From assembly GCF_003063355.1 (NCBI RefSeq), contig NZ_NESH01000002.1, positions 806,001 through 870,000 on the forward strand: a stretch of 64,000 nucleotides of DNA, in the 5' to 3' direction. Under the pieces are notes generated by a model. It was not told the origin of the DNA. It searched no databases and saw only the letters and a list, made by a program, of their open reading frames with translations. Position 1 is the stretch's first letter, and every line of letters starts with the position of its first letter. The translations under genes were made by a program, and so were the position numbers. This document shows, piece after piece, positions 25,320 through 33,719 of this stretch. This stretch comes from Limnohabitans sp. Bal53. Lineage in GTDB: Bacteria > Pseudomonadota > Gammaproteobacteria > Burkholderiales > Burkholderiaceae_C.

Positions 25320-26360
25320 TCAACTGCTTTGCCGCTGCACGATCTCGAAGCCCAAATCCAGCTGGGGTGCCTCAGGCTCTTGGCCACGCATCAAGCTCAG
25401 CAGCATCTCGGCGGCGGCCTGGCCGATGCGCGCACGCGGTGTTCGAACGGTGGTCAGGGTGGGCAACATTTGGTCGCTGCCGGTCAGGTCGTTGAACCCG
25501 GCCACTGCCACTTGCTGCGGCACCGAAATGCCCATGCGCAGGGCCGCCAACAAAGCGCCTTGGGCCAAGTCGTCGTTGCAAAAGAAGATGGCGTCCACGG
25601 CCGGGCGCTGCTGCATGATTTGCTCGAACATCAAGCCGCCCAATGCCAGAGATGAGGGTGCGGGGTTGAGGAATTCGAGTGCGGGGTCGAACACACCCGC
25701 TTCTTGCAAGGCGTGACGCCAGCCATACAGACGCTGCATCACACGCGGATCGAGCTGCGCCGCGGCAAATGCGATGCGGCGGCGCCCCTTGGCGAGAAGG
25801 TGGCGCGTCATGGCAACGCTGGCATCGGTTTGCCGAAAGCCCACGCTATACAAGGCCTCACCATCGCTGGCCGGTAAATCCATCAGGTGCACGCAGGGCA
25901 CCTGGCTGCGGGCCATCAACTGGCGAGTAGCCGGGTTGTGGTCCAGCCCGGTGACCAGCAAACCCGCCGGGCGGTGCAGCAATTGCTCACGCAGCAGTTG
26001 CTCTTCTTCGCTGGGGCTGTAGTGCGTCACGCCCATCAGGGTCTGGTAACCGGCCGCTCGGAAACTGGTTTGCGCGGCGTCGAGCAGGTCCACAAACAAG
26101 GCATTGGACAGCAGCGGGATCAAGATGCCCACATGGTCACTGCGCTGCGAGGCCAGCGCCCGGGCCGCCGGGTCCGGCACGTAGCCGAGCATGTCCGACA
26201 CGGCTGTGACGCGCTCGATCAGAGCCGGGTCCACCGCCCGTTCGCCACGCAACGCCCGCGAGACGGTGCTGGGGCTGACACCGGCAGCGCGAGCCACATC
26301 GCTCAGGGTGACGCGGCCGGAAGCGCGGTGTTTTCGGGGCTGAGCAAGCGGACTGGGCAA
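25320..26360 (-). CDS. LacI-family regulator (GntR-like, gluconate)
   Basis: 346 residues from a TTG start at 26360. LacI HTH VTLSDVARAAGVSPSTVSRA (about 17-36) with hinge DPAARALA, then a periplasmic-binding-like sensor domain. The sequence style is close to E. coli GntR/IdnR (SDHVGILIPLLSNALF; FCNDDLAQGAL). Divergent from a gluconate/idonate operon, with two palindromic operators between, so it very likely represses that operon and itself in response to a gluconate-pathway metabolite. Confidence 0.88.
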   Translation of the reverse strand: MPSPLAQPRKHRASGRVTLSDVARAAGVSPSTVSRALRGERAVDPALIERVTAVSDMLGYVPDPAARALASQRSDHVGILIPLLSNALFVDLLDAAQTSFRAAGYQTLMGVTHYSPSEEEQLLREQLLHRPAGLLVTGLDHNPATRQLMARSQVPCVHLMDLPASDGEALYSVGFRQTDASVAMTRHLLAKGRRRIAFAAAQLDPRVMQRLYGWRHALQEAGVFDPALEFLNPAPSSLALGGLMFEQIMQQRPAVDAIFFCNDDLAQGALLAALRMGISVPQQVAVAGFNDLTGSDQMLPTLTTVRTPRARIGQAAAEMLLSLMRGQEPEAPQLDLGFEIVQRQSS

Positions 26361-26398
26361 GGGTTTATCCGTAGAAGTGCTGGGTCAGGGGGTCTATA

Positions 26399-26412
26399 GG
26401 ATAGCGCTATCC
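26399..26412. promoter_or_regulatory. LacI-type operator 1
   Basis: GGATAGCGCTATCC is a perfect 14-bp palindrome centred on the CG step typical of LacI-family operators. It lies 39 bp upstream of the regulator's own start and shares GGAYAGCGCTRTCC with operator 2. Confidence 0.78.
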
Positions 26413-26503
26413 CGCTGGTTTTGAAGATAAATCTGGCCCATAGCGGATGATCCCAATCCCGCCAAATCCAAGGCGTTCGACTGGGGTTGCTTTTTTTTAA
26501 CCC

Positions 26504-26525
26504 TTTTGGACAGCGCTGTCCAAAA
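26504..26525. promoter_or_regulatory. LacI-type operator 2 of the gluconate/idonate operon
   Basis: A perfect 22-bp palindrome with core GGACAGCGCTGTCC flanked by TTTT and AAAA. It ends 21 bp before the TTG start of the first operon gene. Centre-to-centre distance to operator 1 is about 109 bp, compatible with looping. Confidence 0.85.
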
Positions 26526-26546
26526 TTGACCATCAGGAGTTGTGAA

Positions 26547-27506
26547 TTGTCCAAACCCGATGTGCTGGCCGTGGCCAAACTGCACCCCTTCTACCAAAAA
26601 GCCCTGGAGTCGCTGTACACCGTGCACGACCGCACCCATGTGACCGACCCGGCCGCCTTTGCCGCCTTGGCCCCCCACATCGTGGGTGTCGCCGGTACGG
26701 GCGAGGCCAGCGTGCCGCGCAGTCTGCTCGCGCAGCTGCCGAACGCCAAAGTGGTGGCTGTGTTTGGTGTGGGCTATGACGGCGTGGATGTGCCCGCCGC
26801 CATCGAGCACGGCATTCCCGTCACCCACACCCCCGATGTGCTGACCGACGATGTGGCCGATCTGGCCCTGGGCCTGGTGTTGTCCGTGGGCCGAGCCATC
26901 CCGCAAGCAGACCAGTTTGTGCGTGCAGGCCAATGGACCAGCGGCCCCATGGCCTTGGGCCGCAAGGTCTCGGGCGCACGCCTGGGCATCGTGGGTCTGG
27001 GCCGCATTGGCAAGGCCATCGCGCAACGGGCGCGCGCATTCGGCATGTCCATCGCCTACACCGCACGCAGCGAAAAACCCGATTCGGGTTTCCAGTTTTA
27101 CCCATCAGCGACCGCGCTCGCGTCGAATGTGGACTTTTTGGTGGCCATCACGCCCGGCGGCGCAGGCACCAAGCACCTGATCAACGCCGAGGTGCTCAAG
27201 GCCTTGGGCCCACGCGGTTTCTTGATCAACGTCGCACGCGGCAGCGTGGTCGATGAAGAGGCGCTGATCGCCGCCCTGCAAAACGGCACCATCGCGGGCG
27301 CGGGCCTCGATGTGTTTGCCAACGAGCCCCATGTACCCGAGGCGCTGTGGAGCCTTCGAAACGTGGTGCTGACGCCGCACATGGCCAGTGCCACCACCGA
27401 AACGCGCCAAGCCATGGCCGATTTGGCTTTTGCCAACATGCAAGCCGGTATTTCTGGTCAGCCCTTGCGCACGCCCGTGCCAGAGTGCAAAGCGATGGTG
27501 AAGTGA
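26547..27506 (+). CDS. D-2-hydroxyacid dehydrogenase (2-ketogluconate reductase-like)
   Basis: 319 residues from a TTG at 26547, chosen for CAGGAG 7 bp upstream; an ATG-frame extension from 26487 would read through operator 2. NAD(P) motif GLGRIGKA (about 149-156) and the catalytic Arg (NVARGSVVDE), Glu (FANEP) and His (TPHMAS) are present. Likely reduces 2-keto-D-gluconate to gluconate or glyoxylate/hydroxypyruvate (GhrB-like). First gene of a six-gene operon under the LacI-type operators. Confidence 0.85.
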   Translation: MSKPDVLAVAKLHPFYQKALESLYTVHDRTHVTDPAAFAALAPHIVGVAGTGEASVPRSLLAQLPNAKVVAVFGVGYDGVDVPAAIEHGIPVTHTPDVLTDDVADLALGLVLSVGRAIPQADQFVRAGQWTSGPMALGRKVSGARLGIVGLGRIGKAIAQRARAFGMSIAYTARSEKPDSGFQFYPSATALASNVDFLVAITPGGAGTKHLINAEVLKALGPRGFLINVARGSVVDEEALIAALQNGTIAGAGLDVFANEPHVPEALWSLRNVVLTPHMASATTETRQAMADLAFANMQAGISGQPLRTPVPECKAMVK

Positions 27507-27522
27507 TCTGCGGTCCAACGTC

Positions 27523-28047
27523 ATGAACACCTCGCCTTTGCGCCTGATCGTCATGGGAGTGTCTGGTTGCGGAAAATCGACCATGGCCTGCGCCTTGGGC
27601 GAACGCCTGGGCCTGGACATGGTGGATGGCGATGACCTGCACCTGCCTGAGAGCGTGGCCAAGATGCGCGCCGGCATTGCCCTGCAAGACGCCGACCGCT
27701 GGCCCTGGCTGGACCGCATTGGCCATTACCTCGCACAAGCGCAAGGGCCAGGTCGCGTGGTGGCCTGCTCGGCGCTCAAACGAGTCTACCGCGAGCGCAT
27801 CCGCGAACAAGCGGGCGATGTGTGTTTTGTCTTTCTCGATGGCGACTTCGATTTGATCGAACAACGCATGCGCCAACGCGTGGATCACTACATGCAGCCG
27901 GGCTTGCTCGACAGCCAGTTCCGCACCCTCGAAAAACCCCAGGCCGATGAAACCGACGTGATTCACCTGTCCATCACCGACCCCGTTCAAGACATGGTCG
28001 CGCAAGCGCTCAATGCCTTGCACAGCCGCCTGCACCCTGCCCTCTGA
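27523..28047 (+). CDS. gntK: Gluconokinase
   Basis: 174 residues. P-loop GVSGCGKST (12-20), DGDDLHLPESVAKM substrate segment and CSALKRVYRERIR match GntK/IdnK kinases. Makes 6-phosphogluconate, the substrate of the Edd enzyme encoded at 21087-22928. It lies 16 bp downstream of the hydroxyacid dehydrogenase. Confidence 0.95.
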   Translation: MNTSPLRLIVMGVSGCGKSTMACALGERLGLDMVDGDDLHLPESVAKMRAGIALQDADRWPWLDRIGHYLAQAQGPGRVVACSALKRVYRERIREQAGDVCFVFLDGDFDLIEQRMRQRVDHYMQPGLLDSQFRTLEKPQADETDVIHLSITDPVQDMVAQALNALHSRLHPAL

Positions 28048-28066
28048 TTGTTAAGAAAGCCCCCAC

Positions 28067-28405
28067 ATGTTCATCCGCTGCGCATTTTTCCAAGGTCAAG
28101 TCAAACCAGGCATGGAGGACGCTTTCAACCGCTACATCCGCGACAACCTGGTGCCACTGTGGACCCGCTTTCCGGGCGCACAAGAAGTGCGCGTCTTGCG
28201 CCAGGTCGAAAGCGATGTGGCCGACCCCCACTTTGGCATGGTGCTGGCCGTGCGTTACCCCAGCCGCGAGGCGATCGAGATCGCCCTGGCCTCCGAGGTG
28301 CGCATGAAAAGCAAAGAAGTGTCCAAAGACATGATTGCCATGTTCGATGGCACCGTGTTCCACACCGTGTTCAGCGCAGACGAATACGCGCTGCCCACCG
28401 ATTGA
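28067..28405 (+). CDS. Dimeric alpha/beta-barrel (Dabb-like) protein
   Basis: 112 residues beginning MFIRCAFFQGQVKPGMED, the strand-turn-helix of a ferredoxin-like alpha/beta barrel (EthD/Dabb class), with no catalytic residues that I can assign. Within the gluconate/idonate operon, 19 bp after gntK. It might assist a sugar-acid lactone or mutarotation step, but this is only context. Confidence 0.65.
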   Translation: MFIRCAFFQGQVKPGMEDAFNRYIRDNLVPLWTRFPGAQEVRVLRQVESDVADPHFGMVLAVRYPSREAIEIALASEVRMKSKEVSKDMIAMFDGTVFHTVFSADEYALPTD

Positions 28406-28483
28406 GCAACGATCACGGCCTAGACCTGGTGATGAAGTCTTTCACCTTGTGACGCATCCATCCATGGCAGTACGGGTTCCAAC

Positions 28484-29251
28484 ATGACCATTCTTGACAC
28501 TTTCCAACTCAATGGCCTCCGCGCCCTGATCACCGGCTCGTCTGCTGGCATTGGCTTGGCACTGGCCGAGGCGCTGGCGCAAGCCGGCGCACACGTCGTC
28601 CTGAACGGCCGCACGGCCAGCAAAGTCGAAGCCGCTGCGCAGAGTTTGAGGGCTCACGACTTGTCGGTCAGCACGGCGGTGTTTGATGTGACCGATGCCG
28701 ACAGTGTGCGTGCGGCTGTCGACCAGATCGAAGCCCAAGGGCCCATCGACATCCTGGTCAACAACGCGGGCATGCAGATTCGTGGTCCGCTGCATGAATA
28801 CCAAGATGCCGACTGGCACACGATCATGAAAACCAACCTGGACAGCGTGTACTTCGTGGGCCAGGCGGTGGCCAAAAAGATGATTCCGCGCGGTCGCGGC
28901 AAGATCATCAACATCTGCTCGGTGCAAAGCGAGCTGGGTCGCCCCGGCATCGCGCCCTACACCGCCACCAAAGGCGCGGTCAAAATGCTCACCAAAGGCA
29001 TGGCCATCGACTGGGGGCAGTTCGGCATCAACGTCAATGGCATTGGTCCGGGCTACTTCAAGACCGAATTGAACCAAAAACTGGTGGACGACCCGGCCTT
29101 CAGCAGCTGGCTGGTGGGCCGAACACCGAGCCGCCGCTGGGGCGATGTGCAAGACCTGGGCGGCGCGGCCGTCTTTCTGGCCTCAGACGCTTCGCGCTTT
29201 GTGAATGGCCATATCCTTTACGTTGACGGCGGCGTGACTGCCACCCTTTGA
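28484..29251 (+). CDS. idnO: Gluconate 5-dehydrogenase-type SDR
   Basis: 255 residues. Classical SDR: GSSAGIG cofactor loop (17-23), NNAG, catalytic S (ICSVQSE), Y and K (YTATKGA), and C-terminal YVDGGVTATL. The LNGLRALITGSSAGIGLALA start and GRTPSRRWGDVQDLGGAA segment fit IdnO/Gno enzymes that interconvert gluconate and 5-ketogluconate. Paired with idnD and gntK, as in the E. coli idonate pathway. Confidence 0.85.
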   Translation: MTILDTFQLNGLRALITGSSAGIGLALAEALAQAGAHVVLNGRTASKVEAAAQSLRAHDLSVSTAVFDVTDADSVRAAVDQIEAQGPIDILVNNAGMQIRGPLHEYQDADWHTIMKTNLDSVYFVGQAVAKKMIPRGRGKIINICSVQSELGRPGIAPYTATKGAVKMLTKGMAIDWGQFGINVNGIGPGYFKTELNQKLVDDPAFSSWLVGRTPSRRWGDVQDLGGAAVFLASDASRFVNGHILYVDGGVTATL

Positions 29252-29272
29252 AGTTTTTGCGAGGAACCTCCC

Positions 29273-30313
29273 ATGAAATCCGTTGTCTGCCACTCGGCCC
29301 AAGACCTGCGCATCGAAGAGACCGAACTGCCCGCCTTGGGCGAACACCAACTGCGCGTGAATGTGGCCTACGGCGGTATTTGCGGCTCGGACCTGCATTA
29401 CTACCAGCATGGCGGCTTTGGCACCGTGCGCATCAAGCAGCCGATTGCGCTGGGCCACGAGATTTCGGGTGTGGTGGATGGTGTGGGTGCAGGTGTGAGC
29501 GGCATACCCCAAGGCCAGCGCATCGCCATCTCGCCTTCGCGCCCCTGCGGTCACTGCCGCTTTTGTCAGGCGGGCCAGCACAACCACTGTTTGAACATGC
29601 GTTTTTACGGCAGCGCCATGCCCTTCCCGCACATCCAGGGGGGCTTCAGCGAGCAGCTGATCATTGAGGGCTACCAGGCCCACCCGATTGCCGACCACCT
29701 GAGCCTGTCTGAAGCTGCGCTGGCCGAGCCTTTGTCCGTGGGCCTGCACGCCATCCAGCGGGCGGGCAGCGTTTTGGGCAAACAGATGCTGGTGACCGGT
29801 TGCGGCCCGATTGGCTCGCTCTTGATTGGCGCTTTGCGCCGTGCAGGTGCCGCCCGCATCGTGGCCGCCGACATCGCCGATTTGCCCCTGAAGTGCGCCA
29901 AGGAGATGGGTGCAGACGAGACCATCAACCTCAAGACCCAACCCCAAGCGCTGGACGCCTACAAGGTGGACAAGGGGCAGTTTGATGTGGTGTTTGAAGC
30001 CTCGGGCAGCGAAGCCGCTTTGCGCGTGGGTCTGGACACCATCGTGCCGCGTGGCGTGCTGATCACCGTGGGCATGGGGGGTGACATCAGCCTGCCCATG
30101 ACACAAATCGTGGCCAAAGAAGTGGACCTGCGCGGTACCTTCCGCTTCCACGCCGAATTCGCCACGGCCGTGCGCTTTTTGAATGAAGGCCTGGTCAACG
30201 GCAAACCGGTGATCACCGGCATCTTGCCGGTGGACCGCGCCATCGAAGCCTTTGATCTGGCCGCCGACAAAACCCAGTCGCTCAAAGTACAGATTTCTTT
30301 TCAAAACGCCTGA
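29273..30313 (+). CDS. idnD: L-idonate 5-dehydrogenase (zinc MDR)
   Basis: 346 residues. Medium-chain dehydrogenase with catalytic-zinc ligands in GGICGSDLHYY and LGHEISG, structural-zinc cysteines in PCGHCRFCQAGQHNHC, and NAD motif GCGPIGSL. The LHYYQHGGFG signature is characteristic of L-idonate 5-dehydrogenases. Produces 5-ketogluconate for the IdnO-type enzyme encoded 22 bp upstream. Confidence 0.9.
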   Translation: MKSVVCHSAQDLRIEETELPALGEHQLRVNVAYGGICGSDLHYYQHGGFGTVRIKQPIALGHEISGVVDGVGAGVSGIPQGQRIAISPSRPCGHCRFCQAGQHNHCLNMRFYGSAMPFPHIQGGFSEQLIIEGYQAHPIADHLSLSEAALAEPLSVGLHAIQRAGSVLGKQMLVTGCGPIGSLLIGALRRAGAARIVAADIADLPLKCAKEMGADETINLKTQPQALDAYKVDKGQFDVVFEASGSEAALRVGLDTIVPRGVLITVGMGGDISLPMTQIVAKEVDLRGTFRFHAEFATAVRFLNEGLVNGKPVITGILPVDRAIEAFDLAADKTQSLKVQISFQNA

Positions 30314-30353
30314 AAATCACCGCTTTTCAAGACCCCTTTAGGAATTTCACAAC

Positions 30354-31103
30354 ATGTCCAAAATCGCTCTCGTCACAGGCGCCAGCTCCGGCATTGGCAA
30401 AGCTTGCGCCCTGGCCCTTCTCAAGGAAGGCTGGCAAGTCGTTCTGGTCGGCCGCCGCGCCGATGCGCTGGCAGCAGCCGTGGCTGAAGCAGGTGCCAAC
30501 GCTGGCCACGCGCACGCCATCCCAACCGACCTGTCCAAAGAACCCGAAGTCAAAGCGCTGTTTGAGCAAATCCGCGCGCGCTTTGGCCGTCTCGACTTGG
30601 TGTTCAACAATGCGGGCATCTCCCTGCCCTACACCTTGCCGGGCGACCTGTCGGGCGACGAATGGCGCCGTGCAGTGGACATCAACCTCAACGGCGCGTT
30701 CTACACCTTGTCGTACGCCTTCAAGCTGATGCAAGAGCAAAGTCCGCAGGGCGGGCGCATCATCAACAACGGCTCCATCTCGGCCCATGTACCGCGCCCC
30801 GGCTCGATTGCCTACACCGCCACCAAACACGCCATCTCGGGCCTGACCCGCGCCGCGTCTTTGGACGGCCGCCCTTACAGCATCGCGGTCGGTCAGATCG
30901 ACATCGGCAACGTGGCCTCGGACATGACCATCAAAATGGCCTCGGGCGTGCACCAGGCCGATCTGAGCATCAAGGCCGAGCCCCGCATGGACATGAGCGC
31001 TGTGGTCGAGACCTTCCTGACCATGGCCCGCTTGCCTTTGTCGGCCAACATCTTGTTCACCACCGTCATGGCCACCAACATGCCGTTTGTGGGGCGTGGC
31101 TGA
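30354..31103 (+). CDS. SDR-family oxidoreductase
   Basis: 249 residues. TGASSGIGKA cofactor motif (7-16), NNAG, catalytic S (NNGSISAH), Y and K (YTATKH). The C-terminus (ILFTTVMATNMPFVGRG) is the form found in YdfG-like SDRs. Substrate unknown; last gene of the gluconate/idonate operon, 40 bp after idnD. A repeat array follows. Confidence 0.8.
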   Translation: MSKIALVTGASSGIGKACALALLKEGWQVVLVGRRADALAAAVAEAGANAGHAHAIPTDLSKEPEVKALFEQIRARFGRLDLVFNNAGISLPYTLPGDLSGDEWRRAVDINLNGAFYTLSYAFKLMQEQSPQGGRIINNGSISAHVPRPGSIAYTATKHAISGLTRAASLDGRPYSIAVGQIDIGNVASDMTIKMASGVHQADLSIKAEPRMDMSAVVETFLTMARLPLSANILFTTVMATNMPFVGRG

Positions 31104-31136
31104 TCCCAACCCATCAAGCCTGCAGACCTTGTGTGA

Positions 31137-31363
31137 GTGGGAGCGGTCTCTGACCGCGACCATCACGCCCCCAATGCTCGCGGTCGGAGACCGCTCCTAC
31201 AAGAGGAGCCATCCGTCTGAGCCACATTGCACGCTTTTGTGGGAGCGGTCTCTGACCGCGAACAGCACGCCCCAATGCATCGCGGTCGGAGACCGCTCCT
31301 ACAAGAGGAGTGATCCGTCTGAGCCACATTGCGCGCTTTTGTGGGAGCGGTCTCTGACCGCGA
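31137..31363. repeat. Palindromic repeat family B (GTGGGAGC..GACCGCGA), 102-bp tandem
   Basis: The element GTGGGAGCGGTCTCTGACCGCGA-type sequence occurs at 31137, 31239 and 31341 (exact period 102 bp), with inverted partners TCGCGGTCGGAGACCGCTCCTAC-type at 31178 and 31280. Each pair folds as a REP doublet around a short spacer. The 291-bp gap after the SDR gene contains only this array. Confidence 0.9.
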
Positions 31364-31394
31364 TCGCTGCCCTCAAAACACTGCAGCCTCAAAT

Positions 31395-32588
31395 TTATCG
31401 GCTCACCCGCACCACCGCATCAGCCCGCTGGTGCAGATCGGGCAGCAGCTCCAGCCCCAAACCTGGCTTGTCGTTCAGGCTGATCATGCCGTTCTTCACT
31501 TGCGGTAACTCGGTCACCAACTCTTTGTACCAGCCGCTGTAAAAGGCCCGCACACTCTCTTGAATCAAGGCATTGGGCGCGTGCAAAGACAAGTGAGTCG
31601 ATGCGGCCCACACCACAGGACCGGTGCAGTCGTGCGGTGCCACAGGCAACTGCCAGGCGTCGGCCATGGCAGCGATCTTGCGCGCTTCGGTCAAGCCACC
31701 GCACCAGCTCAAATCGAGCATGGCCACACCTGCCACGCCGGTTTGCAAATAATCCTTGAAGCCCCACTTGTAGCTGAGCGTCTCGCTCGCGCAAATCAGG
31801 GCCTTGCAGTCCACCGCGTACTGTTTGAGCAAGTCGAGGCTGTCCATGCGGATCGCGTCTTCGTGCCAGAAGGTGTCGAACTCCTGCAGGGCGCGTGAAA
31901 TCTTTTGCGCCATCGGCAAACGCCACAGGCTGTGGAACTCCACCATGATGTCCATCTTGTCGCCCACCGCATTTCGGATTTTGCGGAAAGGTTCCAGCGC
32001 CGTGTTCAGATCTTGCGGGCTGATGTACTGGCCGTGCGACTTTTCTGCCGCCACATCAAAGGGCCAAATTTTCATGCCGGTGATGCCTTCACTCAACAGC
32101 GACTCGGCCACCTCGTCCGCACGGTGCAAAAAGCCTTGCAAGTCTTCGTAGGGCCCTGCGTTGTTGCCCAGGCCCCAGTTGCTGCTGGTCTGGTTCACAT
32201 TGCTGCGGATGTACTGATACCCCGCGCAGGTGTTGTACACGCGAATCTCATCACGGCTTTTACCGCCCAGCGCGGTGTAGACCGGCATGCCCGCGGCTTT
32301 GCCAAAAATGTCCCACAGCGCAATGTCCACCGCCGAGTTGCCACGCGTTTCCACACCGGACCCACGCCAGCCCAAATAGCCGGTGATGTCACGTTGGCGC
32401 GATTCGATGGCCAGCGGGTCTTGGCCCACCAATTTAGGAGCGACCCACTCATGAAAATACGCTTCGACCGCTTGCGCGCCCATGAAGGTTTCGCCCAAGC
32501 CCACCAGGCCCTCGTCGGTGTGCAGGCGCACCCAGATGATGTTGGGAAATTCGCCTAGGCGGATGGTTTCAAGTTGCGTGATTTTCAT
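31395..32588 (-). CDS. Enolase-superfamily sugar-acid dehydratase (MR/MLE)
   Basis: 397 residues. N-terminal capping domain (KITQLETIRLG, GLGETFMG) and TIM barrel with metal ligands in DIMVEFHSLW, WHEDAIR and CASETLSYKWG, and a barrel-end His in VAPHDCTGP. Members dehydrate aldonates such as gluconate, galactonate, mannonate or fuconate; the exact substrate cannot be told. It lies downstream of a TRAP transporter on the same strand, behind a terminator, so expression may depend on read-through or its own promoter. Confidence 0.85.
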   Translation of the reverse strand: MKITQLETIRLGEFPNIIWVRLHTDEGLVGLGETFMGAQAVEAYFHEWVAPKLVGQDPLAIESRQRDITGYLGWRGSGVETRGNSAVDIALWDIFGKAAGMPVYTALGGKSRDEIRVYNTCAGYQYIRSNVNQTSSNWGLGNNAGPYEDLQGFLHRADEVAESLLSEGITGMKIWPFDVAAEKSHGQYISPQDLNTALEPFRKIRNAVGDKMDIMVEFHSLWRLPMAQKISRALQEFDTFWHEDAIRMDSLDLLKQYAVDCKALICASETLSYKWGFKDYLQTGVAGVAMLDLSWCGGLTEARKIAAMADAWQLPVAPHDCTGPVVWAASTHLSLHAPNALIQESVRAFYSGWYKELVTELPQVKNGMISLNDKPGLGLELLPDLHQRADAVVRVSR

Positions 32589-32610
32589 GGCCGCACCGAT
32601 TTCAGTCGTT

Positions 32611-32642
32611 AAAAAAGCCCCACAGCGGTGGGCTGTGGAGCT
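32611..32642 (-). terminator. Intrinsic terminator after dctP
   Basis: On the minus strand AGCTCCACAGC and GCTGTGGGGCT form a long stem with a short CCCACC loop, followed by six T residues. It lies between dctP and the enolase-superfamily gene, probably damping expression of the latter relative to the transporter. Confidence 0.85.
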
Positions 32643-32675
32643 TGTGGGTTCAGCAAAAAGGCTGAGTGCGGTGAA

Positions 32676-33683
32676 TCAACCGCCGCGAGATTTCTTCAAC
32701 TCGTCTTGCACCACCTTGATGGCGTCCGCACCGATCGAGTCCTTGTGCTTGTCATACACCGAAGCGACTTTGGCGCGGATGCGGTTTTGCTCGGCCGCGC
32801 TCACTTCGTTGACCTGCATGCCCTTGGTCTTCAGGCTGGACAGGGATTTCTCGTTCAAAGTGCGGTTGGCGGCGCGTTGGACTTTCTGGCCTTCCATGGC
32901 CGCTTCACGCAGCACGGCCTGCTCTTGCGGGTTGAGCTGGTCCCACAGTTTCTTGCTGTACAAAATCAGGAACGGTGTGTAGGCGTGGCGTGTCACGCTC
33001 AGGTACTTTTGCACTTCATTGAACTTGGAGGTTTCAATGGTCACAAAGGGGTTTTCCTGACCGTCAATGGTTTTGGTTTCCAAGGCGGTGAACACCTCGC
33101 CAAAAGCCATGGGCACGGCGTTGGTGCCCAAGGTCTTGAAGGTGTCCAGGAAGATGTTGTTTTGCATCACGCGCACTTTGACGCCACTGAAGTCTTCCAG
33201 CTTGGTCACAGGGCGCTTGCTGTTGGTGAGGTTGCGAAAACCATTTTCCCAATAGGCCAGGTTCACCAGACCAGCAGCTTCAAGCTTGGCATTGAAGTAC
33301 TTGCCCGCTGCGCCGTCGAGCACGGCATCGGCCTCTTTCTCATTGGCAAACAGGAAAGGCAGGTCGAACACGCCCAACTCTTTCACAATGCCCACCAGCG
33401 GCGAGCTGGAGGTGCACACCATCTCTTGCGTGCCAGCACGCAGAGCTTGCGTGGCTGGCAAGTCACCGCCCGCAGCGCCGCCCCAGAAAGCGGTGATCTT
33501 CATCTTGCCGCCGGTTTTGGCCGCCAGCACTTCTTGCATCTTCTTGACGCCCACGCCCACCGGGTGGTCTTCGTTCACACCGTTGGTGAACTTGATGTTG
33601 CGGTCGGCAAACTGCGCCATGGCGCTCGATGCCACCAGGAATGTGCCCGCGATCAGGGTCACCAAATTTCTGCGTTTCAACAT
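32676..33683 (-). CDS. dctP: TRAP transporter solute-binding protein DctP
   Basis: 335 residues from the ATG at 33683, chosen for AAGGAG upstream (an earlier in-frame TTG at 33707 is less likely). Signal peptide MLKRRNLVTLIAGTFLVASS to AMA. The DctP fold shows the family's substrate-carboxylate Arg region (VKVRVMQNNIFLDTF) and AFGEVFTALETKTIDGQENP. It binds an organic acid, here probably an aldonate given the neighbours. Confidence 0.93.
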   Translation of the reverse strand: MLKRRNLVTLIAGTFLVASSAMAQFADRNIKFTNGVNEDHPVGVGVKKMQEVLAAKTGGKMKITAFWGGAAGGDLPATQALRAGTQEMVCTSSSPLVGIVKELGVFDLPFLFANEKEADAVLDGAAGKYFNAKLEAAGLVNLAYWENGFRNLTNSKRPVTKLEDFSGVKVRVMQNNIFLDTFKTLGTNAVPMAFGEVFTALETKTIDGQENPFVTIETSKFNEVQKYLSVTRHAYTPFLILYSKKLWDQLNPQEQAVLREAAMEGQKVQRAANRTLNEKSLSSLKTKGMQVNEVSAAEQNRIRAKVASVYDKHKDSIGADAIKVVQDELKKSRGG

Positions 33684-33719
33684 GCATGTCTCCTTTATAA
33701 AAAACACAGGGTTACGAAA

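Noticed and set aside
26487-26546. ATG-started extension of the 2-hydroxyacid dehydrogenase
   Set aside because: It would translate through operator 2; the TTG at 26547 has CAGGAG at proper spacing.
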